A program made the position numbers and the translations under genes. Positions 1 through 8,538 of a DNA stretch of 64,000 bases are shown in pieces (positions within the stretch are counted from its first letter, which is position 1; each line of letters starts with the position of its first letter). Under the pieces are notes generated by a model. It had not been told where the DNA came from and ran no database searches. It worked only from the letters and a program-made list of their open reading frames with translations. Origin of the DNA: Pseudarthrobacter sp. NamE2 (GTDB lineage: Bacteria > Actinomycetota > Actinomycetes > Actinomycetales > Micrococcaceae); assembly GCF_005796205.1 (NCBI RefSeq), contig NZ_VAHN01000007.1:1-64000 (forward strand). The letters are read 5' to 3'.

Positions 1-516
1 AATGGCCGCCCCGATGCCGGCCATCACACCGCAGCCCAGCAGGCCAACAGCGGCAGCATCAACATCAGGATCGACCTTGGTGCACTGCCCGGCGGCGACC
101 AGCGTCTTTTCCGCGAACGCGCCAATACCCAGGGCGGGAGAGAGTTCGGTGCCGTCCTCCAAGGTCATCTTCCGGGTGGCGTTGTGCGTGTTGAAGCAGT
201 ACTGCGGCTGGCCCTTGGCACAGGCACGGCACTGCCCGCACACGGCACGCCAGTTCAGGATCACCCGATCACCGGGAGCCACGGAAGTAACGTCAGGGCC
301 CACGGCGCTGACCACGCCCGTGGCCTCATGGCCCAGCAGGTAGGGAAAGTCGTTGCCGATGCCGCCCTGCTTGTAATGCAGGTCCGTGTGGCAGACGCCG
401 CAGGTGAGAATGTCCACCAGCGCCTCGCCCGGACCCGGATCCGGCACCAGGATCGTCTCCAACGAAACCGGCGCGTCCTTCTCCCGGACGATGACTGCTT
501 GGACTTTGTGCACCAT
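1..516 (-). CDS. S-(hydroxymethyl)mycothiol dehydrogenase (partial, 3' end outside window)
   Basis: Zinc- and NAD-dependent medium-chain dehydrogenase that oxidises the formaldehyde-mycothiol adduct in the cytoplasm. The first 172 residues are present, of about 360 usual for the family; the gene runs off the left edge. The catalytic zinc ligands Cys39 and His63-Glu64 (GHE) and the four structural zinc cysteines 93, 96, 99 and 107 (CGQCRAC...C) are all visible. The ATG at 516 follows a good ribosome site (AGGAAAGGA, about 10 nt upstream). The mycothiol rather than glutathione assignment rests on family resemblance and the actinobacterial context. A generic zinc alcohol dehydrogenase is the alternative. 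Confidence 0.88.
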   Translation of the reverse strand, partial: MVHKVQAVIVREKDAPVSLETILVPDPGPGEALVDILTCGVCHTDLHYKQGGIGNDFPYLLGHEATGVVSAVGPDVTSVAPGDRVILNWRAVCGQCRACAKGQPQYCFNTHNATRKMTLEDGTELSPALGIGAFAEKTLVAAGQCTKVDPDVDAAAVGLLGCGVMAGIGAAI

Positions 517-650
517 TGTTCTCGTGTTCCTTTCCTGGTTCCGGTGAGTCGGCAAACCACATGCCAATCTAGTCGACCCGCCGCAGCAGGAGCGCCATCC
601 CGCAATTGCGTATTACACAACACGGTGCGCATGACGCTTACTGGAAAATA

Positions 651-675
651 TGACAGTGGCCACACTCCACTGTCA
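651..675. promoter_or_regulatory. Perfect 9-bp inverted repeat, operator-like
   Basis: TGACAGTGG at 651-659 is repeated in inverted orientation as CCACTGTCA at 667-675 with a 7-nt spacer. It lies in the divergent intergenic region, 135 nt upstream of the mycothiol dehydrogenase start and 70 nt upstream of the small membrane protein gene. Its symmetry and half-site spacing look like a dimeric repressor site. No run of T follows it, so a terminator is less likely. The regulator is unknown. Confidence 0.45.
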
Positions 676-747
676 ATAGAAGAGTGATCGTGACGGCCGG
701 GTCCGCTGCTTTAGCCGGACAAAAACAGCGGCAGTAGGCTGGATGGC

Positions 748-1062
748 ATGTCCTCGAAAGAACCGCCTGCCGAACGGCGCGAGATCACCGTACGCCGGGC
801 CCCCAAGTATGTGCCCTTCCTGGTCCTCGGGGCGCTGGTGGGCATCGCGGCCGCGGCAGTGGTGGCATATGCGCTTCCGGGAAGCGAAAGCTTCGACAGG
901 GGTGCCGTGTTCGGATTCTTCATGGTGATGCTCGCCGGCGCCGGCGCAATCCTGGGCGCCGTGCTCGCACTGATCCTGGACCGTCGAAGCGTCAAGCGCC
1001 GGCAGCGTGCGGTGGTGGAATCCGTGCCGGACACCGAACCGGACACCGACCCCCAGTCATAA
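748..1062 (+). CDS. Small two-TM membrane protein of unknown function
   Basis: A 104-residue protein with a charged N-terminus (about residues 1-20), two hydrophobic segments (about 21-43 and 52-76) and a charged, Asp/Pro-rich C-terminal tail. The segments are likely membrane helices, so both ends probably face the same side. It sits just upstream of purF on the same strand with a 48-nt gap, but nothing ties it to purine synthesis. I do not recognise a named family. Confidence 0.7.
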   Translation: MSSKEPPAERREITVRRAPKYVPFLVLGALVGIAAAAVVAYALPGSESFDRGAVFGFFMVMLAGAGAILGAVLALILDRRSVKRRQRAVVESVPDTEPDTDPQS

Positions 1063-1110
1063 AGCCGCAACCGGGAAAAGCCATACCCCATATCGTGCGA
1101 TAATCGATCA

Positions 1111-2781
1111 GTGGCACGCGGCGATGGAAAACTTTCCCATGACCTTCTTCCCGGCGAAAAAGGACCCCAGGATGCCTGTGGCGTCTTCGGCGTCTGGGCA
1201 CCGGGCGAAGAAGTAGCAAAACTCACCTATTACGGGCTGTACGCACTGCAGCACCGCGGTCAGGAGTCGGCTGGCATCGCCACCAGCGACGGCAAGCGGA
1301 TCAACGTCTACAAGGACATGGGCCTGGTGTCCCAGGTCTTCGACGAGACCACCCTGAACACCCTCACCGGGCACCTGGCTGTGGGGCACTGCCGCTACTC
1401 CACCACCGGAGCCAGCCACTGGGCCAACGCCCAGCCCACCCTGGGCGCCACCAGCACCGGTACCGTGGCTTTGGCGCACAACGGCAACCTGACCAACACC
1501 GCCGAACTGAATGCGATGATCCACGAGCGCAATGGCGGCCAGCTCACCGGTGAGATGAAGCAGGGCAACACCTCGGACACTGCCCTGGTCACCGCGCTGC
1601 TGGAGGGCGAGCCGGGCAGGACCCTGGAAGAGACCGCCACCGAGCTCCTGCCCAAGATCAAGGGCGGCTTCTGCTTCGTCTTCATGGATGAAGGCACCCT
1701 CTACGCGGCACGCGACACCTTCGGCATCCGCCCGCTGGTCCTCGGCCGCCTGGACCGCGGCTGGGTTGTGGCCTCGGAGCAGTCCGCCCTCGCTACCGTG
1801 GGCGCAAGCTTCATCCGCGAGATCGAGCCCGGAGAGTTCATCGCAATCGACGAACAGGGTGTGCGGTCCAAGCGCTTCGCTGAACCGACGCCGGCCGGCT
1901 GCGTTTTCGAGTACGTTTACCTGGCCCGTCCTGACGCCGCCATTGCCGGCCGTTCCGTATACGAGTCCCGGGTGGAGATGGGCCGCCAGCTCGCCCGCGA
2001 AAACACGCACGCGGCGGACATCGTCATTCCCGTCCCGGAATCCGGAACGCCCGCCGCGGTGGGCTACGCCGAGGAGTCCGGCATCCCCTTCGCCCACGGC
2101 TTCGTCAAAAACTCGTACGTGGGCCGTACCTTCATCCAGCCTTCGCAGACGCTGCGCCAGCTGGGTATCCGCCTCAAGCTCAACGCCCTCGAGTCCGTCA
2201 TTCGCGGCAAGCGCGTGGTAGTGGTGGACGATTCCATCGTCCGCGGCAACACCCAGCGGGCCATCGTCCGGATGCTCCGGGAAGCCGGCGCCTCAGAGGT
2301 CCATGTCAAGATTTCCTCGCCGCCGGTGCAGTGGCCCTGCTTCTACGGCATCGACTTCGCCTCCCGCGCCGAGCTCATTGCCAACGGCGCCACCATCGAC
2401 GAGATCTCCCAGGCGATCGGCGCCGACTCGCTGGCCTACATCTCCGAGGACGGCATGATCGGCGCCACCCGCCAGCCGCGGGAACGCCTCTGCACCGCGT
2501 GCTTCACAGGCAAGTACCCCATCAAGCTGCCGGACGCCGACAAGCTCGGGAAGAACCTGCTCGAGCGCACGGATCTCGGCGGACTGAAGCCCTCGCCGTC
2601 CGCGCTGCCCGGTGAGACCGCCGCTTTGGCCGTGGACCCGCAGGAGGACCCTGCGGAAAAGTCCGGCGCCACAGGTTGCGATCCCGGACCGGACTCCGAA
2701 TTCGAAAACCTGCTCACCGAGGCAGACCTCGTGCCCGACGTACATGCCGCCGCCAGCGCTGACAAGAAAGAGTCCCTATGA
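1111..2781 (+). CDS. purF: Amidophosphoribosyltransferase
   Basis: First committed step of purine synthesis: PRPP plus glutamine gives 5-phosphoribosylamine. The 556-residue protein starts with a GTG. Cys23 (DACGVFG) is the expected N-terminal nucleophile once a 22-residue propeptide is removed. The glutaminase domain is followed by a phosphoribosyltransferase domain with the PRPP motif VVVVDDSIVRGNT near residue 370. Cysteines near 264, 410, 462 and 465 fit the iron-sulfur cluster of the B. subtilis-type enzyme. The stop overlaps the purM start by 4 nt (ATGA), so the two are translationally coupled. No strong ribosome site precedes the GTG. Confidence 0.97.
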   Translation: MARGDGKLSHDLLPGEKGPQDACGVFGVWAPGEEVAKLTYYGLYALQHRGQESAGIATSDGKRINVYKDMGLVSQVFDETTLNTLTGHLAVGHCRYSTTGASHWANAQPTLGATSTGTVALAHNGNLTNTAELNAMIHERNGGQLTGEMKQGNTSDTALVTALLEGEPGRTLEETATELLPKIKGGFCFVFMDEGTLYAARDTFGIRPLVLGRLDRGWVVASEQSALATVGASFIREIEPGEFIAIDEQGVRSKRFAEPTPAGCVFEYVYLARPDAAIAGRSVYESRVEMGRQLARENTHAADIVIPVPESGTPAAVGYAEESGIPFAHGFVKNSYVGRTFIQPSQTLRQLGIRLKLNALESVIRGKRVVVVDDSIVRGNTQRAIVRMLREAGASEVHVKISSPPVQWPCFYGIDFASRAELIANGATIDEISQAIGADSLAYISEDGMIGATRQPRERLCTACFTGKYPIKLPDADKLGKNLLERTDLGGLKPSPSALPGETAALAVDPQEDPAEKSGATGCDPGPDSEFENLLTEADLVPDVHAAASADKKESL

Positions 2782-3935
2782 CTTCCGCCAACACCGCCGC
2801 CGGTTCCGCATCGGAGAAGGCGGGCATCACCTACGCCTCCGCAGGCGTCGACGTCGAAGCCGGGGACCTCGCCGTCGAACTCATGAAGGATGCCGTCAAG
2901 GCAACCCACAACTCCTCCGTCATCGGCGGGGTGGGCGGCTTCGCGGGCCTGTACGACGTCTCCCGGCTGCTGACGTACAAGAAGCCGCTGCTGGCCACCT
3001 CCACTGACGGCGTCGGCACCAAGGTGGCCATCGCCCAGGCCATGGACATCCACGACACCATCGGCTTCGACCTGGTGGGCATGGTGGTGGACGACATCGT
3101 GGTGGTGGGTGCCGAGCCGCTGTACATGACCGACTACATTGCCTGCGGCAAGGTGGTTCCGGAGCGCATCGCCGGCATCGTCCGCGGCATCGCGTCCGCC
3201 TGCTCCGTGGCCGGCACCGCCCTGGTGGGCGGCGAAACCGCAGAGCACCCCGGCCTGCTGGGCGAGCACGAGTACGACGTCGCCGGCGCAGCTACCGGCG
3301 TCGTCGAAGCCGACGCCCTCCTGGGACCGGACCGCGTCCGCGCCGGCGACGTCGTCATCGGCATGGCCTCCTCCGGCCTGCACTCCAACGGCTACTCCCT
3401 GGTCCGCCGCGTGATCAACCATGCAGGCTGGGCGCTGGACCGCCAGGTCTCCGAACTCGGCCGCACCCTGGGCGAGGAGCTGCTTGAGCCCACCCGGGTT
3501 TACGCCGCCGACTGCCTGGACCTGGCCCGTGCTTTCCCGGTCACGGGTGATGCCGCGGTGCACGGCTTCAGCCACGTCACCGGCGGCGGCCTGGCTGCAA
3601 ACCTGGCCCGCGTCCTGCCGCAGGGCCTGGTGGCAACCGTGGACCGCGCCACATGGGAACTGCCCGCAATCTTCAAGCTGGTGTCCGAGCTGGGCAACGT
3701 CCCGCTGGCCGACCTGGAACGCACCCTCAACCTGGGTGTGGGCATGGTGGCCATCGTGTCCCCCGAAGCCGCGGATGCCGCCGTCGCACGTTTGAATGAC
3801 CGCGGCCTGCCGTCCTGGGTCATGGGCACGGTCACCGGGGACTCGGATGCGATCCTCAGGTCCGGCCCGGACTACGTCCAGGGCGCCAAGGGCGTGGACG
3901 GCGGCGCTGTCCGCCTGGTCAACGCCTACGCCTGA
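2778..3935 (+). CDS. purM: Phosphoribosylformylglycinamidine cyclo-ligase
   Basis: AIR synthetase, the ATP-dependent ring closure of FGAM in purine synthesis. The 385-residue protein has the PurM/SelD-type fold, with STDGVGTKVAIA near residues 74-85 and the Gly-rich GVGMVAIV segment in the C-terminal domain. It overlaps purF by 4 nt and forms an operon with it. The N-terminus carries a roughly 15-residue Ala/Ser-rich extension before the conserved ITYASAGVD start, common in actinobacterial PurM. Confidence 0.97.
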   Translation: MTSANTAAGSASEKAGITYASAGVDVEAGDLAVELMKDAVKATHNSSVIGGVGGFAGLYDVSRLLTYKKPLLATSTDGVGTKVAIAQAMDIHDTIGFDLVGMVVDDIVVVGAEPLYMTDYIACGKVVPERIAGIVRGIASACSVAGTALVGGETAEHPGLLGEHEYDVAGAATGVVEADALLGPDRVRAGDVVIGMASSGLHSNGYSLVRRVINHAGWALDRQVSELGRTLGEELLEPTRVYAADCLDLARAFPVTGDAAVHGFSHVTGGGLAANLARVLPQGLVATVDRATWELPAIFKLVSELGNVPLADLERTLNLGVGMVAIVSPEAADAAVARLNDRGLPSWVMGTVTGDSDAILRSGPDYVQGAKGVDGGAVRLVNAYA

Positions 3936-3947
3936 ACCTCCATCGGC

Positions 3948-3989
3948 TGCTCCGCACTTGACGTATTGACGTACGGCAGGTGCGGAGCA
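3948..3989. terminator. Bidirectional hairpin between convergent genes
   Basis: TGCTCCGCAC (3948-3957) pairs perfectly with GTGCGGAGCA (3980-3989) around a 22-nt loop that itself holds an ACGTa...gACGT pairing. It lies just after the purM stop and before the convergent VOC gene end. The T-run is short, so termination is inferred from position. Confidence 0.5.
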
Positions 3990-3994
3990 CCCGT

Positions 3995-4759
3995 TTAAGC
4001 GGGCAACTGGATGAGGCCCAGGATGCCGCCCTGCGGATCCCTGATGGTGGCAGGGCCCTCCCCGTCGGGCTCCACGAGCACCTCGCCGCCGCCCGCTACG
4101 GCAGCCTCGACCGCTGCCCGGAGGTCGGCAACACCAAAGTAGATCTGCCAGCCCGCCGCTTCACCTGCTTCGGCAGGGACAACGCCGGCCACCTCCCTGC
4201 CGCCGGTGATCAGCGCGGTGTAGCTGCCGCCGTCGTCCTGCGGATACTCGGTGACCTCGTGTCCGAAAAGCTGCTGGAAAAATCCGACGGCGGCCTGCGG
4301 CTCAGGCGTGGCAAGTTCCACCCAGGCCAGGGCACCGGGCTCGTTGGACAGCCGGCTGCCCCCGTGCGTTCCGGCCTGGCAGAGGCCGGTGGTGCCGCCG
4401 CCGGGCGGAGCGATGAAAGCGAGGGTGCCGGTGTCCGCCACACGCTCGGGTCCGAACTCCACGGTTCCCTGTGCGTAGGCGGTTTCCTCCACCAGGGCCC
4501 CGGCGTCCGCTGCAGCGAGGTAGACGTTCCACTGCCCCGGAGCCCGTGCCTTTCCCTGCGCCGGATTCTGCGGGGCGATGACCGATACCAGGTGGCCGTC
4601 CGTGAACGCCTGGGCGTAAACCTGCCCGTCGGGGGTGGGAAAGTCCCGGTAGGTCCAGTCGAACAGCCTGCCGTAAAAGTCCTTCGCTGCGGCAACATCG
4701 GGCGTTTGCAGGTCGGCCCGGCACGGTTCGCCGTGGCTGTATCCCATGATCTCTGGCAT
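3995..4759 (-). CDS. Tandem VOC (glyoxalase-like) family protein
   Basis: A 254-residue cytoplasmic protein made of two vicinal-oxygen-chelate domains, about residues 6-122 and 135-254. Each has the beta-alpha-beta-beta-beta layout (second copy: AWVELATPEPQAAVGFFQQL near its start, ATIRDPQGGILGLIQ at its end). Many such two-domain proteins are annotated as glyoxalase/bleomycin-resistance or hydroxylase-like proteins; the substrate cannot be read here. The frame is open further upstream, but the ATG at 4759 gives a standard start and avoids overlap with the divergent hydrolase gene. No strong ribosome site is seen. Confidence 0.85.
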   Translation of the reverse strand: MPEIMGYSHGEPCRADLQTPDVAAAKDFYGRLFDWTYRDFPTPDGQVYAQAFTDGHLVSVIAPQNPAQGKARAPGQWNVYLAAADAGALVEETAYAQGTVEFGPERVADTGTLAFIAPPGGGTTGLCQAGTHGGSRLSNEPGALAWVELATPEPQAAVGFFQQLFGHEVTEYPQDDGGSYTALITGGREVAGVVPAEAGEAAGWQIYFGVADLRAAVEAAVAGGGEVLVEPDGEGPATIRDPQGGILGLIQLPA

Positions 4760-4853
4760 GCCATCAACGCTAGCAAGCCTTGTGGCGCCGGCACCCGGAA
4801 GGCAGAATGTCGCACAGACTGCCAGCAGCGGGATGATCGGGAACGGAAATCGG

Positions 4854-5624
4854 ATGGCCGGCCGGATTGACATTGATGGGCACCCCACGTGGGTGGCGGA
4901 CCTGGGCGGCAGCGGAGCTCCGCTGCTCCTGCTGCACGGAGGCATGGGGAACAGCGACGACCTCCTCAACGGCATCGGGCCGGAACTTTCCAGCCACTAC
5001 CGGGTCATCGCCTTCGACCGGCGGGGACACGGCTATACCGCGGATACGGATGCCGACTTCCACTACGAGGACATGGCCGCCGAAACCGTGCGGGTGCTCG
5101 AAACTCTGGTGGACGGTCCGGCCCACCTGGTGGGTTGGAGCGACGGCGGCATCGTGGCCCTCCTGGTTGCCCTGCGCCGGCCTGACCTGGTGGACAAGCT
5201 GGTGGTCATCGGCACCAACTACCATGTGGACGGCAACCTTCCCTTGGAGATGGAGCCGGACGCCGGCGAGGCGCAGGTCCTGGCTGCAGCCTATGCCGAG
5301 CGGTCACCGGACGGACCGGAACACTTTGACGCGGTCATGCAGAAGAGCCTCCGGCTGATCAGCACCGAACCGACCCTTACGACGGTGGACATCGCCAGGA
5401 TTACCAAGCCGGTACTGGTGGTCTCCGGCGATGACGACATCGTGGCCCTCCCCCACACGGTCTCGCTGTATGAAGCGCTGCCGGAAGGCCAGCTGGCCGT
5501 GGTACCCGGAGCGTCCCACCTGCTTCCGCTGGAACAGCCATCCACGCTCACCGGCCTCATCCTTCCGTTCCTGGGCGCTGACGGGCCGCCGCAGACCATG
5601 ATGCCCGTCCGCCGCAAACGGTGA
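4854..5624 (+). CDS. Alpha/beta-fold hydrolase
   Basis: A 256-residue serine hydrolase of the alpha/beta superfamily. The oxyanion HGG motif is near residue 27, the nucleophile elbow GWSDGG near residue 98, an acidic residue in SGDDDI near 191, and the catalytic His in GASHLLP near 220. It is divergent from the VOC gene. An in-frame ATG at 4833 is an alternative start adding seven residues. The substrate is unknown; the closest general class is the esterase/haloperoxidase type. Confidence 0.88.
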   Translation: MAGRIDIDGHPTWVADLGGSGAPLLLLHGGMGNSDDLLNGIGPELSSHYRVIAFDRRGHGYTADTDADFHYEDMAAETVRVLETLVDGPAHLVGWSDGGIVALLVALRRPDLVDKLVVIGTNYHVDGNLPLEMEPDAGEAQVLAAAYAERSPDGPEHFDAVMQKSLRLISTEPTLTTVDIARITKPVLVVSGDDDIVALPHTVSLYEALPEGQLAVVPGASHLLPLEQPSTLTGLILPFLGADGPPQTMMPVRRKR

Positions 5625-5764
5625 CGTCCGGGGAGGGCCACCATTCCGACGCCCCCGGCCCCGCTTGGTAGCATGGGGCGACTCTTCCCCTTGCCTCGAA
5701 ATGATGTATCCATGCCTGCTGCCATCCCGGTCCGGAACCCCTGCCTCCCAGGCAGGACGGCACC

Positions 5765-7033
5765 GTGACGGCACTGACAGAGGCAGCCCCGGCGGCCCTC
5801 CGGCGGCCGGCTCCCGGGCTCCTGCTTGCCAGCCAGCTCATCTTCAACATCGGGTTCTTCGCGGTTGTGCCGTTCCTTGCCCTGGTCATGAGCCGGGACT
5901 TCGGGATGACCGCCACGGCCGTCGGAGTGGTCCTGGGTGCCCGCGTCTTCAGCCAGCAGGGGCTCTTCCTCGTCGGCGGCATGGTCACCGACCGGTGGGG
6001 AGCCCGCGGCGCCATGCTGGTGGGCTGCCTGGTCCGGGTCTCCGGGTACCTCACCCTGGCCTTGGCGGACAGCTTTCCGCTCTTCCTCCTGGGTGCCGTC
6101 CTCACGGGGATGGGCGGCGCCTTGTTCTCCCCCGCACTGGAATCTCTGGTTGGCATGGCGGAAGAACGACGGCGGGACACCGGAGGGAAGTCCCCCACGC
6201 TTTTCGCACTGCTCAGCATCTGCGGCGAGATCGGCGCAGTGGCCGGCCCCTTGGTGGGCGCCCTGCTGCTCGGCGTCTCGTTCACATCCGCCGCGCTGGC
6301 GGGCGCAGCCGTTTTCACAGTGATGACAGGTGTCCTGTGGAGCTTCGTGCCGGCCGGGACACACCGGGACCCGCTGGCTGCTGACGGTGGACCTGCACCG
6401 GAAGCGGCACGACCGGCGGTGCGTGAAGGCCTGTCCGCCATGCTGCAGAACAAGCGTTTCCTCGCCTTTGCGGGCCTCTACAGCCTGAACCTGCTGGCGT
6501 ACAACCAGCTCTACTTCGGCTTGCCGGTAGAGCTGGCCCGCAGCGGCGGCGGGCCCGGGGCCCTGGCAGGACTGTTCGCCGTCGCATCCGTCCTGACGGT
6601 TGCCCTGCAGTGGCCTGCATCCCGCCTGATGGGCCGGCTCGGTCCAGGGCGGGCCTTGATGGCCGGCTTCACGCTCCAGTCCCTGGCGTTCGCAGCCATG
6701 GCGTGTCTGGCCCCACTTGCCCCGCCCGCGACGGCACCCCTGCTCCCGCCGCTGCTGTTCGTCGCGGGCCTCTGCCTCGGCCACATGTGCGTGGTGCCGG
6801 TGGCGATGTCGCTTGTCCTGGACTTCTCCCGCGGACGGCCATCAGGGATTTACTATGGCCTCCTGGCCAGCGCCGGCGGCTGTGCCGTGTTGCTGGGGAA
6901 CACCGTCCTCGGGCCGCTCTACGCAGATGCTGCGGTTCCGGGTCCTGCCGCCCTATGGCCGTGGACCCTCATGGCGGTACTCCTGGCAGTGCCCGCCGTC
7001 GGGCTGCCCCGCCTGCTGCGCACGCCCGTTTGA
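5765..7033 (+). CDS. MFS transporter (DHA1-type efflux permease)
   Basis: A 422-residue major facilitator with about 12 hydrophobic segments. The loop between helices 2 and 3 carries the MFS signature (GGMVTDRWGARGAMLVG, residues about 74-90), and there is a longer central loop near residue 205. It resembles MdtH-like drug exporters. The start is a GTG. The preceding 140 nt hold no gene. The substrate cannot be inferred, as the neighbours are unrelated. Confidence 0.88.
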   Translation: MTALTEAAPAALRRPAPGLLLASQLIFNIGFFAVVPFLALVMSRDFGMTATAVGVVLGARVFSQQGLFLVGGMVTDRWGARGAMLVGCLVRVSGYLTLALADSFPLFLLGAVLTGMGGALFSPALESLVGMAEERRRDTGGKSPTLFALLSICGEIGAVAGPLVGALLLGVSFTSAALAGAAVFTVMTGVLWSFVPAGTHRDPLAADGGPAPEAARPAVREGLSAMLQNKRFLAFAGLYSLNLLAYNQLYFGLPVELARSGGGPGALAGLFAVASVLTVALQWPASRLMGRLGPGRALMAGFTLQSLAFAAMACLAPLAPPATAPLLPPLLFVAGLCLGHMCVVPVAMSLVLDFSRGRPSGIYYGLLASAGGCAVLLGNTVLGPLYADAAVPGPAALWPWTLMAVLLAVPAVGLPRLLRTPV

Positions 7034-7076
7034 CCTGGGACGCCGCTCGGTTCGGCACAACACCGGGGGACACCAA

Positions 7077-7117
7077 AAGCCCGTTGCCGGCATCCACATG
7101 ATGCCGGCAACGGGCTT
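7077..7117. terminator. Strong 17-bp perfect hairpin terminator
   Basis: A perfect 17-bp stem (7077-7093 with 7101-7117) around the 7-nt loop CCACATG, flanked by A residues on the left arm and ending in TT. It lies 43 nt after the MFS stop and faces the convergent DUF3073 gene, so it probably ends both transcripts. Confidence 0.75.
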
Positions 7118-7266
7118 CCGCGCATAAGTCAGGCCCTGAATCTCAATCAGGGTGCCACAAATGAAGCTTTGCACCAGCGTCAGGACGGCGCGGATTTATA
7201 CCGCTGGATCCATCAGTGCTGCTGCGTCACAGGGCTGCCAGCGCCCGGCATGGCAGCTTGCGACAA

Positions 7267-7500
7267 CTAGCCGATGCGACGGGAATCTACCTCGTCGTCG
7301 TCGTCTTCCAAATCATCCGCGTACTTGTCCACGTAAGCCGAATAGTCCGGCTCAGCCGGTTCATTCGCGTAATGGCTCGTGGCACGACTCGACGGGCCCG
7401 TCAGCTCGCGCTGAAGTGCCGAATAGTCAGTGTTCGGGGAGTAGTACTTGATGTCCCGAGCCTGCTTAGTAGCTTTTGCCTTTTGACGGCCGCGCCCCAT
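7267..7500 (-). CDS. DUF3073 domain protein
   Basis: A 77-residue highly charged protein starting MGRGRQKAKATKQARDIKYY, the conserved core of DUF3073, and ending in an acidic DDLEDDDDE tail. DUF3073 proteins are small, widespread in Actinobacteria and of unknown function. The basic N-terminus and acidic C-terminus suggest nucleic acid or ribosome contact, which is only a guess. The frame is open for another 29 codons upstream, but the ATG at 7500 follows a good site (AAAGGGGGT) and matches the family start. Confidence 0.9.
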   Translation of the reverse strand: MGRGRQKAKATKQARDIKYYSPNTDYSALQRELTGPSSRATSHYANEPAEPDYSAYVDKYADDLEDDDDEVDSRRIG

Positions 7501-7775
7501 GGCGTGACCCCCTTTTGTACTTGGACCGGAGGTGGTCACCTTTGGCGATGGTGAGGCCCCGGAATGATTGGTCAATTTGTCGTACACCTAGATTACATGC
7601 TTTCGCGGTGCCCTGCTTGCCAGACGCGGCCCCCAGGGGTGGTCTGCGCTACCATTCCACCGCTCCACCCGCGAGTTTTCGGCTTTTTTCTTCGGTAGAG
7701 TCGCTTAAGCAACTGCTGAAACTGGACGGCTGACCGGCTGCCCACCCCGGACAGAACGCAGGAGGATGCACCGCC

Positions 7776-8498
7776 GTGAACCACCAGGACGTCCCGCCCA
7801 AGCCTGGCACTCCGCCCACTTCCGGCCTTCCCCAGGTTCCTGCCGCGCAGGCCCCGGACCACGGCCGTGCTCACGGCCACGCCCCCGCGCAGGGGCCCGC
7901 CCCGGCATCCGTAACCTGGTCCCAGCCGCGGCCCCAGGCGGAACGCGGACCGTCGCGGAAGCTGCCGGCAACAACCCGGCGGACGCTCTGGAAGGCGCTG
8001 TTCGCCGTCGTACTTCTGGCAGTGATTGCCGGCCTTGTGTGGCTCGCCCTCTGGCTGAACAGCAGCCCGGGCTCATCGGGGGACGACGACGGCGCCGCCG
8101 GGGTTCTTGAAACCACCGCCGCTCCGCGCGCTACACCACTGCCCCTGCCGCGCGACGGCGTGCAGCCCGCCGATTACGCGCTGGGGGACTGCTTTGCCGA
8201 CTTCGACCCTGAGGCGCTGGCCTCCAGGCTGGTCCCCTGCGACACGGGGCATTCGGCCCAGCTGGTGGCCGTTTTCCGGTACCCGGAGTCCGAGGACTAC
8301 CCCGGCGCAGAAGCGCTTAAGGCGAAGGCCCTGGAAGCCTGCCAGGCGGCACGGCTGGGGCCGGCGGCCAACGAGTACCAGCTGAACTACCAGCGCAGCT
8401 TCCCCAGCAGCACCAGCTGGGAGTCCGGGGACCGCAGGGTGGACTGCTACGTGACCGCATCCGGCGGCAACGTCATAAAAGCAAGCGTGCTGCCCTGA
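7776..8498 (+). CDS. Septum_form-like membrane protein
   Basis: A 240-residue protein. The Pro/Ala/His-rich cytoplasmic region (about 1-68) is followed by one membrane helix (about 70-95), an acidic linker, and an outer domain with GDCFADFD, CDTGHSAQLVAVF and a late Cys in RRVDCYV. Spaced cysteines with a CxxxH pattern fit the Septum_form (DUF4190-associated) domain of actinobacteria, whose role is not well established. The start is GTG, with an AGGAGG site about 10 nt upstream. The gene runs convergently into clpB. Confidence 0.75.
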   Translation: MNHQDVPPKPGTPPTSGLPQVPAAQAPDHGRAHGHAPAQGPAPASVTWSQPRPQAERGPSRKLPATTRRTLWKALFAVVLLAVIAGLVWLALWLNSSPGSSGDDDGAAGVLETTAAPRATPLPLPRDGVQPADYALGDCFADFDPEALASRLVPCDTGHSAQLVAVFRYPESEDYPGAEALKAKALEACQAARLGPAANEYQLNYQRSFPSSTSWESGDRRVDCYVTASGGNVIKASVLP

Positions 8499-8523
8499 CG
8501 GCATATCCGCCAGGACAGCACGC
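8485..8523. terminator. Hairpin overlapping a stop codon, between convergent genes
   Basis: GCGTGCTGCCCTGACGG (8485-8501) pairs with CCGCCAGGACAGCACGC (8507-8523) at 15 of 17 positions, the other two being G-T type, around a 5-nt loop. The left arm contains the stop codon of the Septum_form gene. It probably serves that gene and the convergent clpB. Confidence 0.55.
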
Positions 8524-8538
8524 AGTGGGTACCGGGCG

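Noticed and set aside
1085-1111. GATAAT as -10 box just before purF
   Set aside because: It would leave almost no leader and no -35 is visible.
3980-4870. Rightward frame overlapping the VOC gene
   Set aside because: It is the reverse of a recognisable two-domain VOC protein and has no similarity of its own.
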